Positions 35,722 to 44,442 of a stretch of 64,000 nt of DNA are shown here, one piece after another. Source of the stretch: Paracoccus denitrificans (lineage in GTDB: Bacteria; Pseudomonadota; Alphaproteobacteria; Rhodobacterales; Rhodobacteraceae). The notes under the pieces are model-generated. The model was not told the DNA's origin and searched no databases. It saw only the letters and a list, made by a program, of their open reading frames with translations. Numbering within the stretch: the first letter of the stretch is position 1; the number at the start of each line of letters is the position of its first letter. Made by a program: the position numbers and the translations under genes. The DNA is taken from assembly GCF_900100045.1 (NCBI RefSeq), contig NZ_FNEA01000006.1:1-64000 (forward strand), in the 5' to 3' direction.

Positions 35722-36018
35722 ATGAGTGACCCGACCGCCCGCGCCGCGGCCCTGCTCAAGGAGCATCGCGCCAGCATCGACCGGCTGGACGCGATCCTGG
35801 TCTATACGCTGGCCGAACGCTTCAAGCACACCCAATCCGTCGGCCGCCTGAAGGCCGAACACGACCTTCCTCCGTCCGATCCCGCCCGCGAGGCGCAGCA
35901 GATCGAGCGGCTGGAACGCCTCGCGCGCGAGGCCGATCTGGACCCGGAATTCGCGCGCAAATTCCTGAACTTCGTGATCGCCGAAGTGATCCGGCATCAC
36001 GAGACCTTCCAATCGTAG
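35722..36018 (+). CDS. Chorismate mutase (AroQ type)
   Basis: About 98 residues from ATG 35722 ([20 protein letters not shown]), an all-helical AroQ-class chorismate mutase that makes prephenate for Phe/Tyr synthesis. Active-site candidates are the Arg in [11 protein letters not shown], Lys in [15 protein letters not shown] and Arg/Gln near the C-terminal helix ([17 protein letters not shown]). An earlier ATG at 35668, overlapping the GNAT stop as ATGA, would add 18 residues that look unconserved; translational coupling makes it possible. Free-standing chorismate mutase between ffh and rpsP is the usual Rhodobacterales arrangement. Confidence 0.88.
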   Translation: MSDPTARAAALLKEHRASIDRLDAILVYTLAERFKHTQSVGRLKAEHDLPPSDPAREAQQIERLERLAREADLDPEFARKFLNFVIAEVIRHHETFQS

Positions 36019-36067
36019 GCAGGGCATCGCCCCGCCGCAATCACGCCATTTCAAAGGAGAAAACCCA

Positions 36068-36442
36068 ATGGCAATGAAAATCCGCCTGGCCCGTGGTGGC
36101 TCGAAGAAACGCCCCCATTACGCCATCGTCGCGTCCGATTCGCGCATGCCGCGCGACGGCCGCTTCATCGAGAAGCTGGGCACCTACAACCCGCTGCTGC
36201 CGAAGGATTCCGAGGATCGCATCAAGATGAACCTCGAGCGCGTGCAGTACTGGCTGGGCCAGGGCGCGCAGCCGACCGACCGCGTCGCCCGCTTCCTGGA
36301 AGCCGCCGGCGTCAAGGAGAAGGCCGAGCGCAAGAACCTGAAGAAAGGCGAACCCGGCAAGGCCGCGAAAGAGCGCGCCGAAAAGCGTGCCGCCCGTGAG
36401 GCCGCCGCCAACGCCCCGGCCGAAGAAGCCGCTTCGGAATAA
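36068..36442 (+). CDS. rpsP: 30S ribosomal protein S16
   Basis: A 124-residue protein whose first 80 residues are classic S16 ([60 protein letters not shown]). The remaining 40 residues are a Lys/Ala/Glu-rich extension common in alphaproteobacteria. A strong AAAGGAG lies upstream. It is the first gene of the rpsP-rimM-trmD-rplS set; its stop TAA overlaps the rimM ATG by 1 bp. Confidence 0.97.
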   Translation: MAMKIRLARGGSKKRPHYAIVASDSRMPRDGRFIEKLGTYNPLLPKDSEDRIKMNLERVQYWLGQGAQPTDRVARFLEAAGVKEKAERKNLKKGEPGKAAKERAEKRAAREAAANAPAEEAASE

Positions 36443-36945
36443 TGACTGAGCGGGTCTGTGTCGGTGCGATCGCGGGCGCCTTCGGCGTCCGGGGCGAGGT
36501 GAGGCTGAAGAGCTTTACCTCGCAACCAAACGATATTGCCGGATATTCCCCGCTTTACACCGAAGACGGAAACCGCTCGTTCACCATCCGCCTGACGCGG
36601 CCGGTGACGGGCGGGCTTGGCGCCCGGCTATCGGGCGTCGAGACGCGCGAACAGGCCGAGGCGCTGAAGGGCGTGACGCTTTGGGCCGACCGCGACAAGC
36701 TTCCGGCCCTGCCGGACGACGAATTCTATCATGCCGACCTGATCGGCCTGTCGGTCTATGACACCGGCGGGGCGCTTCTCGGCAAGGTCCGCGCGATCTA
36801 CGACCATGGCGCCGGCGACATCCTGGAGATATTCGGACCCGGTCGCCGGCAGGTGCTGCTCTTGCCCTTTACCCGCGCCTTCGTGCCCACGGTCGATCTG
36901 GCCGCCGGCCGCATCGTCGCCGACCCGCCGGAAGAGCAGGAATGA
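36442..36945 (+). CDS. rimM: Ribosome maturation factor RimM
   Basis: A 167-residue 16S rRNA-processing protein that binds S19 during 30S assembly. The N-terminal RimM domain ([20 protein letters not shown]) and the C-terminal PRC-barrel ([40 protein letters not shown]) are both clear. It overlaps rpsP by 1 bp and trmD by 4 bp (ATGA at 36942), so it is translationally coupled on both sides. Normal length. Confidence 0.95.
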   Translation: MTERVCVGAIAGAFGVRGEVRLKSFTSQPNDIAGYSPLYTEDGNRSFTIRLTRPVTGGLGARLSGVETREQAEALKGVTLWADRDKLPALPDDEFYHADLIGLSVYDTGGALLGKVRAIYDHGAGDILEIFGPGRRQVLLLPFTRAFVPTVDLAAGRIVADPPEEQE

Positions 36946-37811
36946 GCGAGGCTCCGAAATCCCACGGCCGGCTGTCCATCCGCGCCAGCACGCAGCCGCG
37001 CGACCTCATGGCCGAGCCGCAGGTCAAGGGCGCCTGGACCGCACAGGTCGTCACGCTTTTCCCCGAGGCTTTTCCGGGGGTTCTGGGCCTTTCCTTGACG
37101 GGAAAGGCGCTGGCCGAGGGGCTGTGGAACCTGCGCAGCATCGACCTGCGCCCCTTTGGCATCGGCAAGCATCGCAACGTGGACGATACGCCCGCCGGCG
37201 GCGGCGCCGGCATGGTGATCCGTCCCGACGTGATGGATGCGGCGCTGCGCGAGGCGGGCGGCGATCTGCCGGTGATCTATCTTTCGCCGCGCGGCAAGCC
37301 TTTCACCCAAGGCCGGGCCAGGGAGTTGGCGCGGGGCCCCGGCATGACGCTGATCTGCGGCCGGTTCGAGGGCGTGGACCAGCGCGTGCTGGACGCCCAT
37401 GGCGTCGAAGAGATCAGCATCGGCGATTATGTCCTGACCGGCGGGGAACTGGCGGCTCAGGTCTTGATCGACGCGACGGTTCGCCTTATACCGCGCGTGC
37501 TGGGGAATCAGGACTCTCTGGCCGAGGAATCCTTTTCCCCGGACCATGGCGGCCTGCTGGAACATCCGCAGTATACGAAGCCCGCCCTTTGGGAAGGCCG
37601 CGCGATCCCGGAAGTGCTTTTGTCCGGCAATCACGCGGCTATTGCCAGTTGGCGGCGCGACATGGCCGAAAGGCTGACCAAGGAACGCCGCCCCGACCTG
37701 TGGCGGGCATATGGGCAAGCCCATATGGACCCGGCAAAGGACCGACAGCTCTCGGGCGCATCAGACCAATCGCGGGACTACCGCGAGCATCAAGAGGAAC
37801 CAAAGCGATGA
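36942..37811 (+). CDS. trmD: tRNA (guanine-N1-)-methyltransferase
   Basis: A 289-residue SPOUT methyltransferase that makes m1G37 in tRNAs and so prevents frameshifting. Conserved parts are [40 protein letters not shown] (PxGGGxGMVM motif) and the trefoil-knot AdoMet region [24 protein letters not shown] and [14 protein letters not shown]. It carries an N-terminal extension of about 30 residues and a polar C-terminal tail relative to E. coli TrmD. Alternative later starts near [10 protein letters not shown] (residue 23) would drop the ATGA coupling to rimM. Confidence 0.95.
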   Translation: MSEAPKSHGRLSIRASTQPRDLMAEPQVKGAWTAQVVTLFPEAFPGVLGLSLTGKALAEGLWNLRSIDLRPFGIGKHRNVDDTPAGGGAGMVIRPDVMDAALREAGGDLPVIYLSPRGKPFTQGRARELARGPGMTLICGRFEGVDQRVLDAHGVEEISIGDYVLTGGELAAQVLIDATVRLIPRVLGNQDSLAEESFSPDHGGLLEHPQYTKPALWEGRAIPEVLLSGNHAAIASWRRDMAERLTKERRPDLWRAYGQAHMDPAKDRQLSGASDQSRDYREHQEEPKR

Positions 37812-38188
37812 ACCTGATCGCCCAGTTGGAAGCCGAGCAGATCGCCGCGCTCGGCAAGGACATCCCCGATTTCAAGGCCGGCGACACCGTGCGCGTCGGC
37901 TACAAGGTGACCGAAGGCACCCGTACCCGCGTGCAGATGTACGAAGGCGTGGTCATTTCGCGCAAGGGCGGCGGCATCGGCGCCTCGTTCACCGTGCGCA
38001 AGATCTCGTTCGGCGAGGGCGTCGAGCGCGTCTTCCCGCTCTATTCGACCAACATCGACTCGATCACCGTCGTGCGCCGTGGCCGCGTTCGCCGCGCCAA
38101 GCTGTATTACCTGCGCGATCGCCGCGGCAAGTCGGCCCGGATCGCCGAGGTCAGCAACTACAAGCCCAAAGCCGACGCCAAGGCCTGA
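37808..38188 (+). CDS. rplS: 50S ribosomal protein L19
   Basis: A 126-residue ribosomal protein at the 30S-50S interface, with the family core [20 protein letters not shown] and [20 protein letters not shown], then [20 protein letters not shown]. It overlaps trmD by 4 bp (ATGA) and is followed 11 bp later by rpmE. Length and sequence are normal. Confidence 0.97.
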   Translation: MNLIAQLEAEQIAALGKDIPDFKAGDTVRVGYKVTEGTRTRVQMYEGVVISRKGGGIGASFTVRKISFGEGVERVFPLYSTNIDSITVVRRGRVRRAKLYYLRDRRGKSARIAEVSNYKPKADAKA

Positions 38189-38199
38189 GGAGACGCGCC

Positions 38200-38421
38200 A
38201 TGAAAGCAGACATCCATCCCGATTACCACCTGATCGAGGTCAAGATGACCGACGGCACCACCTATCAGGTGCGTTCGACCTGGGGCAAGGAAGGCGACAC
38301 CATGTCGCTGGACATCGATCCGAACTCGCATCCCGCCTGGACCGGCGGCTCGGCCAAGCTGATGGACACCGGCGGCCGCGTGTCGAAGTTCAAGAACAAA
38401 TACGCCGGCCTGGGTTTTTGA
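38200..38421 (+). CDS. rpmE: 50S ribosomal protein L31, zinc-independent type
   Basis: A 73-residue L31 with the typical opening [20 protein letters not shown] and ending [16 protein letters not shown]. There are no cysteines, so this is the C-minus form that does not bind zinc; a zinc-binding paralogue could exist elsewhere. The ribosome binding site GAGGAG overlaps the end of the preceding gene region. It closes the operon before a strong terminator. Confidence 0.95.
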   Translation: MKADIHPDYHLIEVKMTDGTTYQVRSTWGKEGDTMSLDIDPNSHPAWTGGSAKLMDTGGRVSKFKNKYAGLGF

Positions 38422-38444
38422 TCCAGTCGCCTGCCGGAAATACG

Positions 38445-38471
38445 AACGCCGCCCCGAAGGGCGGCGTTTTT
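38445..38471 (+). terminator. Rho-independent terminator of the rpsP-rpmE operon
   Basis: AACGCCGCCC - CGAA - GGGCGGCGTT followed by TTT: a 10-bp stem, tight tetraloop and T-run, 24 bp after the rpmE stop. Confidence 0.93.
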
Positions 38472-38542
38472 CGTTGCGGCGGGCGGTGGGCGGCCCGGAG
38501 GCGGCGCGGTCGCGACAGGTCGGGCCGCGCCGGATTGCAGGC

Positions 38543-38749
38543 TCAATAGGCCAGGCCGAACAGCGGCATCCAGACCGGCATGCCGGGGCTGCGGTTCAGG
38601 GCATGGCCGGCCAACTGGCCCCGGCCGGTATCGATCACCACCCGGCCGTCGTGATATTCGCGCAATACCGGGCCTTGCGCGCTTTGATAGGGTGACAGCG
38701 CGATGGTGGCGTAGTCGCAGCTCGGCTTGGAGAAGATGGCGCGGATCAT
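38543..38749 (-). CDS. Small hypothetical protein
   Basis: A 68-residue ORF starting MIRAIFSKPSCDYATIALSP. No family is recognised. It has a beta-like central part (EYHDGRVVIDTGRGQLAGHA) and a hydrophobic end (MPVWMPLFGLAY). It overlaps the upstream 38746-38991 gene by ATGA, the usual sign of a real coupled pair. It converges on the rpmE terminator. Confidence 0.55.
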   Translation of the reverse strand: MIRAIFSKPSCDYATIALSPYQSAQGPVLREYHDGRVVIDTGRGQLAGHALNRSPGMPVWMPLFGLAY

Positions 38750-38991
38750 TGGATCGTCCCTTTCCGGTCGAGGCGATGGATGGCGGTGTCCCAGCGCGCC
38801 GGATCGCGGTCGCGCATCAATTCGCGTGCTGTCTCGAAGGGTTCGCAGGTGATCAGCCGCAGCGGAATGTCGGAAATGCGATGCGGCTTGCCGGTGCGCC
38901 GGTCGATCAGGCTGACGGCATAGCGGGGCGGGGCAGGGGTGATCCGCCGCGTGCGACCGGCAAAGGCCGTCAGATGGTTCAACATGGTCAT
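38746..38991 (-). CDS. Small hypothetical protein, Arg-rich
   Basis: An 81-residue ORF from ATG 38991, preceded by AAGGAG at 7 bp (MTMLNHLTAFAGRTRRITPA). It is basic, with SLIDRRTGKPHRISDIPLRL and a TARELMRDRDPARWDTAIHR helix-like end. No known family. It is first of a two-gene pair. The AT-rich region on its right (39040-39100) likely holds its promoter and perhaps that of mipZ. Confidence 0.6.
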   Translation of the reverse strand: MTMLNHLTAFAGRTRRITPAPPRYAVSLIDRRTGKPHRISDIPLRLITCEPFETARELMRDRDPARWDTAIHRLDRKGTIQ

Positions 38992-39262
38992 CTCTGGCTC
39001 CTTCCCTTGGCTGATCCGGCCGGGGGTTCCGGCATGGCTATATAACGACATGTTTGATCGTGTTTTACAAGATAAATATCGACTCATCTTGTCGTGATGA
39101 AAGAATGAAGCCGGAACAAAAGGTTGAGCAGCCGGACGGGCGGCGGCGTTCCGTCGCGAAAAGCACGCCTCCCGTTGCGATTCGGCCGGTCTCGACGCTT
39201 TTCATCGTGGCGGGCGCGGCCTATGGTCCGGCGCGACGCGGGCGGGCATCGCAGGGGGATTC

Positions 39263-40045
39263 GTGGCGCATATCATCGTCGTCGGGAACGAAAAGGGCGG
39301 TTCGGGCAAGTCCACGACCTCGATGCATGTGGCGACCGCGCTGGCGCGCATGGGCCATAAGGTCGGCGCGCTGGACCTGGACGTGCGCCAGCGCAGCTTC
39401 GGCCGTTATCTGGAGAACCGCGCCGCCTTTGCCCAACGCGAGGGGCTGGACCTGCCGACGCCGCTGCTGGGGCATCTGGAGCCCGAAAGCCCCGGCGGCC
39501 CCGACCCCTTGTCGCAGGCGGTGGACGCGCTGGACCGGGAATGCGATTTCATCCTGCTGGACTGCCCCGGCTCGCATACGCGGCTCAGCCAGATGGCGCA
39601 TACGCTGGCCGACACGCTGATCACGCCGATGAACGACAGTTTCGTCGATTTCGACCTCTTGGCCCGCATGTCGCCCGAGGGCAGGATCCTCGGCCCCTCG
39701 ATCTATGCCGAGATGGTCTGGTCCGCCCGCCAGTTGCGCGGCGAGGCCGGTGCCGGGCCGATCGACTGGCTGGTGCTGCGCAACCGGCTGGGCACGCAGG
39801 CGATGCACAACAAGCGCAAGGTCGGCGGCGCATTGACCACGCTGTCCAAGCGCATCGGCTTTCGCGTCGCGCCCGGTTTTTCCGAGCGGGTGATCTTTCG
39901 CGAGCTGTTTCCGCGCGGATTGACGCTCCTGGACCTCAAGGATATCGGCACGGAACAGCTCAGCATGTCGAATATCGCCGCCCGCCAGGAACTGCGTGAG
40001 CTGATCGGCGAGTTGAACCTACCCGGCGTCAGCGTTTCCTTCTGA
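39263..40045 (+). CDS. mipZ: Division-plane positioning ATPase MipZ
   Basis: A 260-residue ParA/MinD-superfamily ATPase, start GTG 39263. The deviant Walker A is KGGSGKST at residues 11-18 (NEKGGSGKST), the family-typical opening is AHIIVVGNEKGGSGKS, and further motifs are ALDLDVRQRSFGRYLENRAA and FILLDCPGSHTRLSQMAHTL. In Caulobacter MipZ forms a gradient from ParB at the poles and inhibits FtsZ assembly, placing the septum at mid-cell. The region 38992-39262 upstream holds an AT-rich promoter-like stretch. No parB or ftsZ is in the window. Confidence 0.9.
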   Translation: MAHIIVVGNEKGGSGKSTTSMHVATALARMGHKVGALDLDVRQRSFGRYLENRAAFAQREGLDLPTPLLGHLEPESPGGPDPLSQAVDALDRECDFILLDCPGSHTRLSQMAHTLADTLITPMNDSFVDFDLLARMSPEGRILGPSIYAEMVWSARQLRGEAGAGPIDWLVLRNRLGTQAMHNKRKVGGALTTLSKRIGFRVAPGFSERVIFRELFPRGLTLLDLKDIGTEQLSMSNIAARQELRELIGELNLPGVSVSF

Positions 40046-40114
40046 AACCCGGCTGGCATTGTTGCCGGCGACTGGCGCCATTATGTTGCGCCGCAGATTG
40101 GTTTGGAGGGGACG

Positions 40115-41284
40115 ATGACGGCAACCTGCCGGATCACCCGGATCGCGATTCTGGCGCTTGCCTTGTCCCTGTCGGGATCGGGTCTGGCCGCCATGGCCGA
40201 GACGGCAGGCGCAGTCGAGCAAGCCGAATTGCCCGTGGTGACGCTGGCCGATGCCGAGCGCGGCTGGATCGAGGCGCGCGTGCCGGTCTCGGGCTCTCTG
40301 GTCGCCCGGCAGGAGGTGCAGGTCCATGCCCTGGTCTCGGGTCACGAGATCACCCGGCTCGAGGCCGAGGTCGGCGACCGCGTCGAGGCCGGCGCGGTGC
40401 TGGCGCGGCTGTCCGAGGATGTGTTGTCGGCGCAACTGGCTCAGGCCGAGGCCGAATATCAGCGCGCCGAGGCGGGAATCAGTCAGGCCGAAAGCCAGAT
40501 CGCCAGCGCCGAGGCCAGCCTGACGCAGGCGGTGGCGACGTTGGAGCGCACCCGCAGCCTGCGGCAAAGCGGCAATGCCAGCCAGGCGGTGCTGGACCAG
40601 GCCATCGCGGCCGAGGCTTCGGCGCGGGCGGCGGCGGCCTCGGCCTCGGACGGGCTGGGGGTGGCGCGGGCCGCGCTTGCGCAGGCTGCGGCGGCGCGGC
40701 GCATCGCGCAGCTGAACCTGGGCCATGCCAGCGTCACGGCGCCGGTCGACGGCGTGGTCGTGGCGCGGACCGCCCGGCTGGGTGCCATTCCCGGCAGTGG
40801 CGGCGAGCCGCTGTTCACCCTGATTGCCGGCGGCGAGGTCGAGCTTGAGGCCGATGTGATCGAAACCGCGCTGAGCCAGTTGAAAGCCGGCGATGCTGCC
40901 GAAATCCAGGTCGCCGGCCTTGGTCGCGTCCAGGGCAAGCTGCGGCTGGTGCCGGCCGCCGTCGACCCGGTCACGCGGCTTGGCCCGGCGCGAATCGCGC
41001 TGGACCCCGACCCGCGCTTGCGTCCGGGGCTTTTCGCCAGCGGATGGATCATCACCGACCGCCGTGAGGCGGTGACCGTGCCCGCCTCGGCCATCCTTGC
41101 CGATGCCTCGGGCGAGCGGGTACAGGTGGTCAAGGACGGCCAGATCGAGACGCGCGAGGTCCGCGGCGGGCTTGTCTGGCAGGGCCGCCGCGAGATCCTC
41201 GACGGGCTGGCCCCGGGCGAGACGGTCGTGGCCCGCGCCGGTGCCTTCTTCCGCAGCGGCGACCAGGTGCGGGCGGCGCCATGA
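40115..41284 (+). CDS. RND efflux periplasmic adaptor (membrane-fusion protein)
   Basis: A 389-residue protein from ATG 40115 (GGAGGGG upstream), with a signal sequence (about 1-30, ITRIAILALALSLSGSGLAA). The layout is lipoyl half (GSLVARQEVQVHALVSGHEI), a long Ala/Glu/Gln-rich alpha-hairpin (about 105-190), second lipoyl half (LGHASVTAPVDGVVVARTAR) and a beta-barrel/membrane-proximal domain (PAAVDPVTRLGPARIALDPD). These features mark an HlyD/AcrA-type adaptor. The stop overlaps the pump gene (ATGA). No outer-membrane channel or regulator gene is adjacent. Substrates unknown. Confidence 0.9.
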   Translation: MTATCRITRIAILALALSLSGSGLAAMAETAGAVEQAELPVVTLADAERGWIEARVPVSGSLVARQEVQVHALVSGHEITRLEAEVGDRVEAGAVLARLSEDVLSAQLAQAEAEYQRAEAGISQAESQIASAEASLTQAVATLERTRSLRQSGNASQAVLDQAIAAEASARAAAASASDGLGVARAALAQAAAARRIAQLNLGHASVTAPVDGVVVARTARLGAIPGSGGEPLFTLIAGGEVELEADVIETALSQLKAGDAAEIQVAGLGRVQGKLRLVPAAVDPVTRLGPARIALDPDPRLRPGLFASGWIITDRREAVTVPASAILADASGERVQVVKDGQIETREVRGGLVWQGRREILDGLAPGETVVARAGAFFRSGDQVRAAP

Positions 41285-44200
41285 ACTTCTCGGCCTGGTC
41301 CATACGCCATCCGGTGCCGCCCATCGCGATCTTCCTCGTGCTGATGCTGATGGGGTTCTACAGCTTCAGCCGGCTGGCGGTCACGGCCATGCCGAACATC
41401 GACCTGCCGCTGGTCAGCGTGGTGGTCAGCCAGCCCGGCGCCGCGCCCAGCGAGCTGACCCGGCAGGTGATCCAGCCGATCGAGGATTCCATTGCCTCGA
41501 TCACCGGCGTCCGGCACATCACCTCGTCTGCGACCGACAGTTCGGCGCGGATCTATGTCGAGTTCGAGTTGGAGACCGATACCGACCGCGCCGTGAACGA
41601 CGTGAAGGACGCGGTGGCCAATGTCCGCGCCGACCTGCCCGAATCCATCGTCGAACCGCTGATCCACCGCATCGATATCAGCGGCATGGCGATCCTGACC
41701 TATGCCGTCAGCAACCCCGGCATGAGCATCGAGGGGCTGTCGGATTTCGTCGACGACGTGGTGTCGCGCGACCTGTCCACCGTGTCCGGCGTGGCCAGCA
41801 TCACCCGTATCGGCGGTGCCGACCGGCAGATCAATGTCGAGCTGGACCCCGATCGCATCATGGCCTTCGGGCTGACGGCGGCCGAAATCTCGGACCAGCT
41901 TCGGGCCAAGAACATCGACATGGGCGGCGGGCGCGGCGATCTGGCCGGCACGGAATACTCCATCCGCGCGCTGGGATCGGCGGGCGACGTGGCCCGGCTG
42001 GGTGCGACGCCGATCCTGATCGGCGGCGGGCGCACGGTGCGGCTGGACCAGTTGGGCAGCGTGACCGACGGCGCCAGCGAGGAACGCAAGTTCGCGCTGC
42101 TCGACGGCCAGCCGGTGGTGGCCTTCGGCGTCTTCCGCGCCAGCGGCGAATCCGACCTGGAGGCGGGCGACGGCGCCAAGGCCCGCATCGCCGAGATCGA
42201 GGCGCGCAATCCCGGCACCCGGATCACCCTGATCGACGATGCGACGACCTATACCTCGGGCAGCTATCACTCGACCATGGAGACGCTCTACGAGGGCGCG
42301 GCGCTGGCGGTGGTGGTGGTGTTCCTGTTCCTGAGGAACTGGCGTGCGACCCTGATCGCCGCCGTGGCGCTGCCCCTGTCGATCATCCCGACCTTCTTCG
42401 TCATGCACTGGCTGGGCTTTACGCTGAACGGCATCAGCCTTCTTGCCATCACGCTGGTCACCGGCATCCTGGTCGACGACGCCATCGTCGAGATCGAGAA
42501 TATCGTCCGGCACATCAACATGGGCGTTCCGGCCTACGAGGCCAGCATGGAGGCCGCGAACGAGATCGGCCTGACCGTCATCGCCATCAGCTTTTCCATC
42601 GTGGCGGTGTTTGCTCCGGTCAGCTTCATGGGCGGGATTCCGGGGCAGTATTTCAAGCAGTTCGGGCTGACCGTCGCGGTCTCGGTCCTGTTCTCATTGC
42701 TGGTGGCGCGGCTGATCACGCCGATGCTGGCGGCCTATTTCCTGCGCGACAACACCCGCCTGCCCGAAGAGCGCGACGGGCCGGTGCTGCGCAACCTGAT
42801 GGCGGTTCTGGCCTGGACGCTGCGCCATCGCGGCCTGACGCTGCTGATGGGGCTGGGGGTCTTTGCCGGCTCGATCTATTCCGCCACGCTGCTGCCGACC
42901 GAGTTCATCCCGGCCTCGGATGTCGGCCGCAGCCAGATCAGCATCGAACTGCCGCCCGGCGCGACGGTTTCCGAAACCGAGGCGGCGGCGCGGATGATCT
43001 CGCAGCGCATCAAGGCGGTGCCCGAGGTGCGCTCGGTCTTCGTCAATGGCGGCGAGGACGACGTGACCAAAGCCAAGCTGATGGTCAATTACGGCCCCAA
43101 GGAAGAGCGCGAGCGATCCAGTTTCGTGATCGAGGATGAATTGAAGCGCGACCTGTCGCAGATCCCCGACATGAGGATCAATTTCCAGAACGAGGAGGGC
43201 AATGCCGATCTGTCGATCTCGGTCCTGGGCGACAGCGAGGAGGGCGCGGCCGATGCGGCCGAGCGGCTGATGGCGGCGATGAAGACGCTGCCCACGCTGG
43301 AGGGGGTGACATCCTCGGCCAGCCTGCAGCGCCCCGAGATCCAGATCCATCCCCGGCCCGAGGTCGCGGCCCAGCTTGGCGTGACCGCAAGCGCGCTGGC
43401 GACGACGCTGCGGGTGGCGACGCTGGGCGACACGGAATCGAACCTTGCCAAGTTCAACACCGGAGACAAGCAGATCCCGATCATGGTGCGGCTGGACGAA
43501 TCCGCCCGGCGCGACCTGATGACGGTGCGCAACCTGCGGGTGCCAAGCTCGGCCGGGCAGGTGCCGCTGGAGGTGGTGGCGGATGTGTCGATTTCGGCCG
43601 GGGCGACCGAGATCGGCCGCTATGACCGACGCTATCGCACCACGGTATCGGCGAACCTGGCGGGCGGTGCGCTGCTGGGGCCGGTGAACGCGCAGGTGAC
43701 GGCCTTGCAGGGCCAGGTGGAACTGCCGGCGGGGACAGAGATCCAGGCCTCGGGCGATGCCGAGATCATGGCCGAGGTGTTCCAGGCCTTCACCGTGGCG
43801 ATGATCTCGGGCGTGCTCCTGACCTATGTGGTGCTGGTGCTCCTGTTCCACAATTTCGTCACTCCGGTTTCGATCCTGATGTCGCTGCCGCTGGCCATCG
43901 GCGGCGCGATCCTGGCGCTGTTCCTGACCGGCAACTCGATCAGCATGGCGGTGGTGATCGGCTTCCTGATGCTGATGGGGATCGTGACCAAGAACGCCAT
44001 CATGCTGGTGGAATTCGCGGTCAGCTCCATGGACCAGGGCACCGAAAAGCGGGCGGCGATCCTGGATGCGGTGCACAAGCGCGCCCGGCCCATCGTGATG
44101 ACCACCATCGCCATGACGGCGGGCATGGTGCCCTCGGCGCTCGGCACGGGCGAGGGGGCCGAGTTCAGCTCGCCCATGGCCATCGCGGTGATCGGCGGGC

Positions 44201-44337
44201 TGCTGCTGTCCACGCTGCTGTCGCTGCTGTTCGTGCCCTCGCTGTTCTCGGTCATCCATGGCGGGCAGGTGCGGGTGGCGCGCTGGCTGCGGCGGCGGAT
44301 CGGGCTGAATGCGGCACCGGAGGCGGCGGGCGAGTGA
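41281..44337 (+). CDS. RND efflux pump inner-membrane transporter (AcrB/HAE-1-like)
   Basis: A 1018-residue proton-driven transporter with twelve predicted membrane helices: one at the start, five around residues 335-540, and the repeat of this set after the second porter domain. The TM4 proton-relay motif LVTGILVDDAIVEIENIVRH (two adjacent Asp) is intact. The opening FSAWSIRHPVPPIAIFLVLM and FMGGIPGQYFKQFGLTVAVS are family-typical. Porter loops occupy about 35-330 and 555-850. It belongs to the same branch as multidrug pumps; heavy-metal CzcA signatures are not evident. It is followed by a hairpin, the dispersed repeat and the convergent pdhC terminator. Confidence 0.92.
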   Translation: MNFSAWSIRHPVPPIAIFLVLMLMGFYSFSRLAVTAMPNIDLPLVSVVVSQPGAAPSELTRQVIQPIEDSIASITGVRHITSSATDSSARIYVEFELETDTDRAVNDVKDAVANVRADLPESIVEPLIHRIDISGMAILTYAVSNPGMSIEGLSDFVDDVVSRDLSTVSGVASITRIGGADRQINVELDPDRIMAFGLTAAEISDQLRAKNIDMGGGRGDLAGTEYSIRALGSAGDVARLGATPILIGGGRTVRLDQLGSVTDGASEERKFALLDGQPVVAFGVFRASGESDLEAGDGAKARIAEIEARNPGTRITLIDDATTYTSGSYHSTMETLYEGAALAVVVVFLFLRNWRATLIAAVALPLSIIPTFFVMHWLGFTLNGISLLAITLVTGILVDDAIVEIENIVRHINMGVPAYEASMEAANEIGLTVIAISFSIVAVFAPVSFMGGIPGQYFKQFGLTVAVSVLFSLLVARLITPMLAAYFLRDNTRLPEERDGPVLRNLMAVLAWTLRHRGLTLLMGLGVFAGSIYSATLLPTEFIPASDVGRSQISIELPPGATVSETEAAARMISQRIKAVPEVRSVFVNGGEDDVTKAKLMVNYGPKEERERSSFVIEDELKRDLSQIPDMRINFQNEEGNADLSISVLGDSEEGAADAAERLMAAMKTLPTLEGVTSSASLQRPEIQIHPRPEVAAQLGVTASALATTLRVATLGDTESNLAKFNTGDKQIPIMVRLDESARRDLMTVRNLRVPSSAGQVPLEVVADVSISAGATEIGRYDRRYRTTVSANLAGGALLGPVNAQVTALQGQVELPAGTEIQASGDAEIMAEVFQAFTVAMISGVLLTYVVLVLLFHNFVTPVSILMSLPLAIGGAILALFLTGNSISMAVVIGFLMLMGIVTKNAIMLVEFAVSSMDQGTEKRAAILDAVHKRARPIVMTTIAMTAGMVPSALGTGEGAEFSSPMAIAVIGGLLLSTLLSLLFVPSLFSVIHGGQVRVARWLRRRIGLNAAPEAAGE

Positions 44338-44344
44338 GGCCGCA

Positions 44345-44365
44345 CCGGGGGCTTCGCGCCCCCGG
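44345..44365 (+). terminator. Hairpin after the RND operon
   Basis: CCGGGGGC - TTCGC - GCCCCCGG, a perfect 8-bp stem 8 bp after the pump stop. No T-run follows directly, but a dispersed-repeat copy does (44375). Confidence 0.6.
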
Positions 44366-44374
44366 ACCCCCGCG

Positions 44375-44390
44375 GGGTACTTGGAAAACG
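44375..44390 (+). repeat. Dispersed intergenic repeat, partial copy
   Basis: GGGTACTTGGAAAACG matches the GRGTATTTG..GAACG repeat with one change in the core. It lies between the RND hairpin and the pdhC terminator, in the direction of the RND operon. Confidence 0.5.
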
Positions 44391-44418
44391 AAAAAAAAAG
44401 GGGGCCGCGAAGGCCCCC
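44391..44418 (-). terminator. Rho-independent terminator of the pdhABC operon
   Basis: On the minus strand: GGGGGCC-TTCGC-GGCCCCC followed by nine T's (44391-44399), 25 bp after the pdhC stop. Strong intrinsic terminator. Confidence 0.92.
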
Positions 44419-44442
44419 TTGTCCGTTCGTTCTTGCCGGCGA

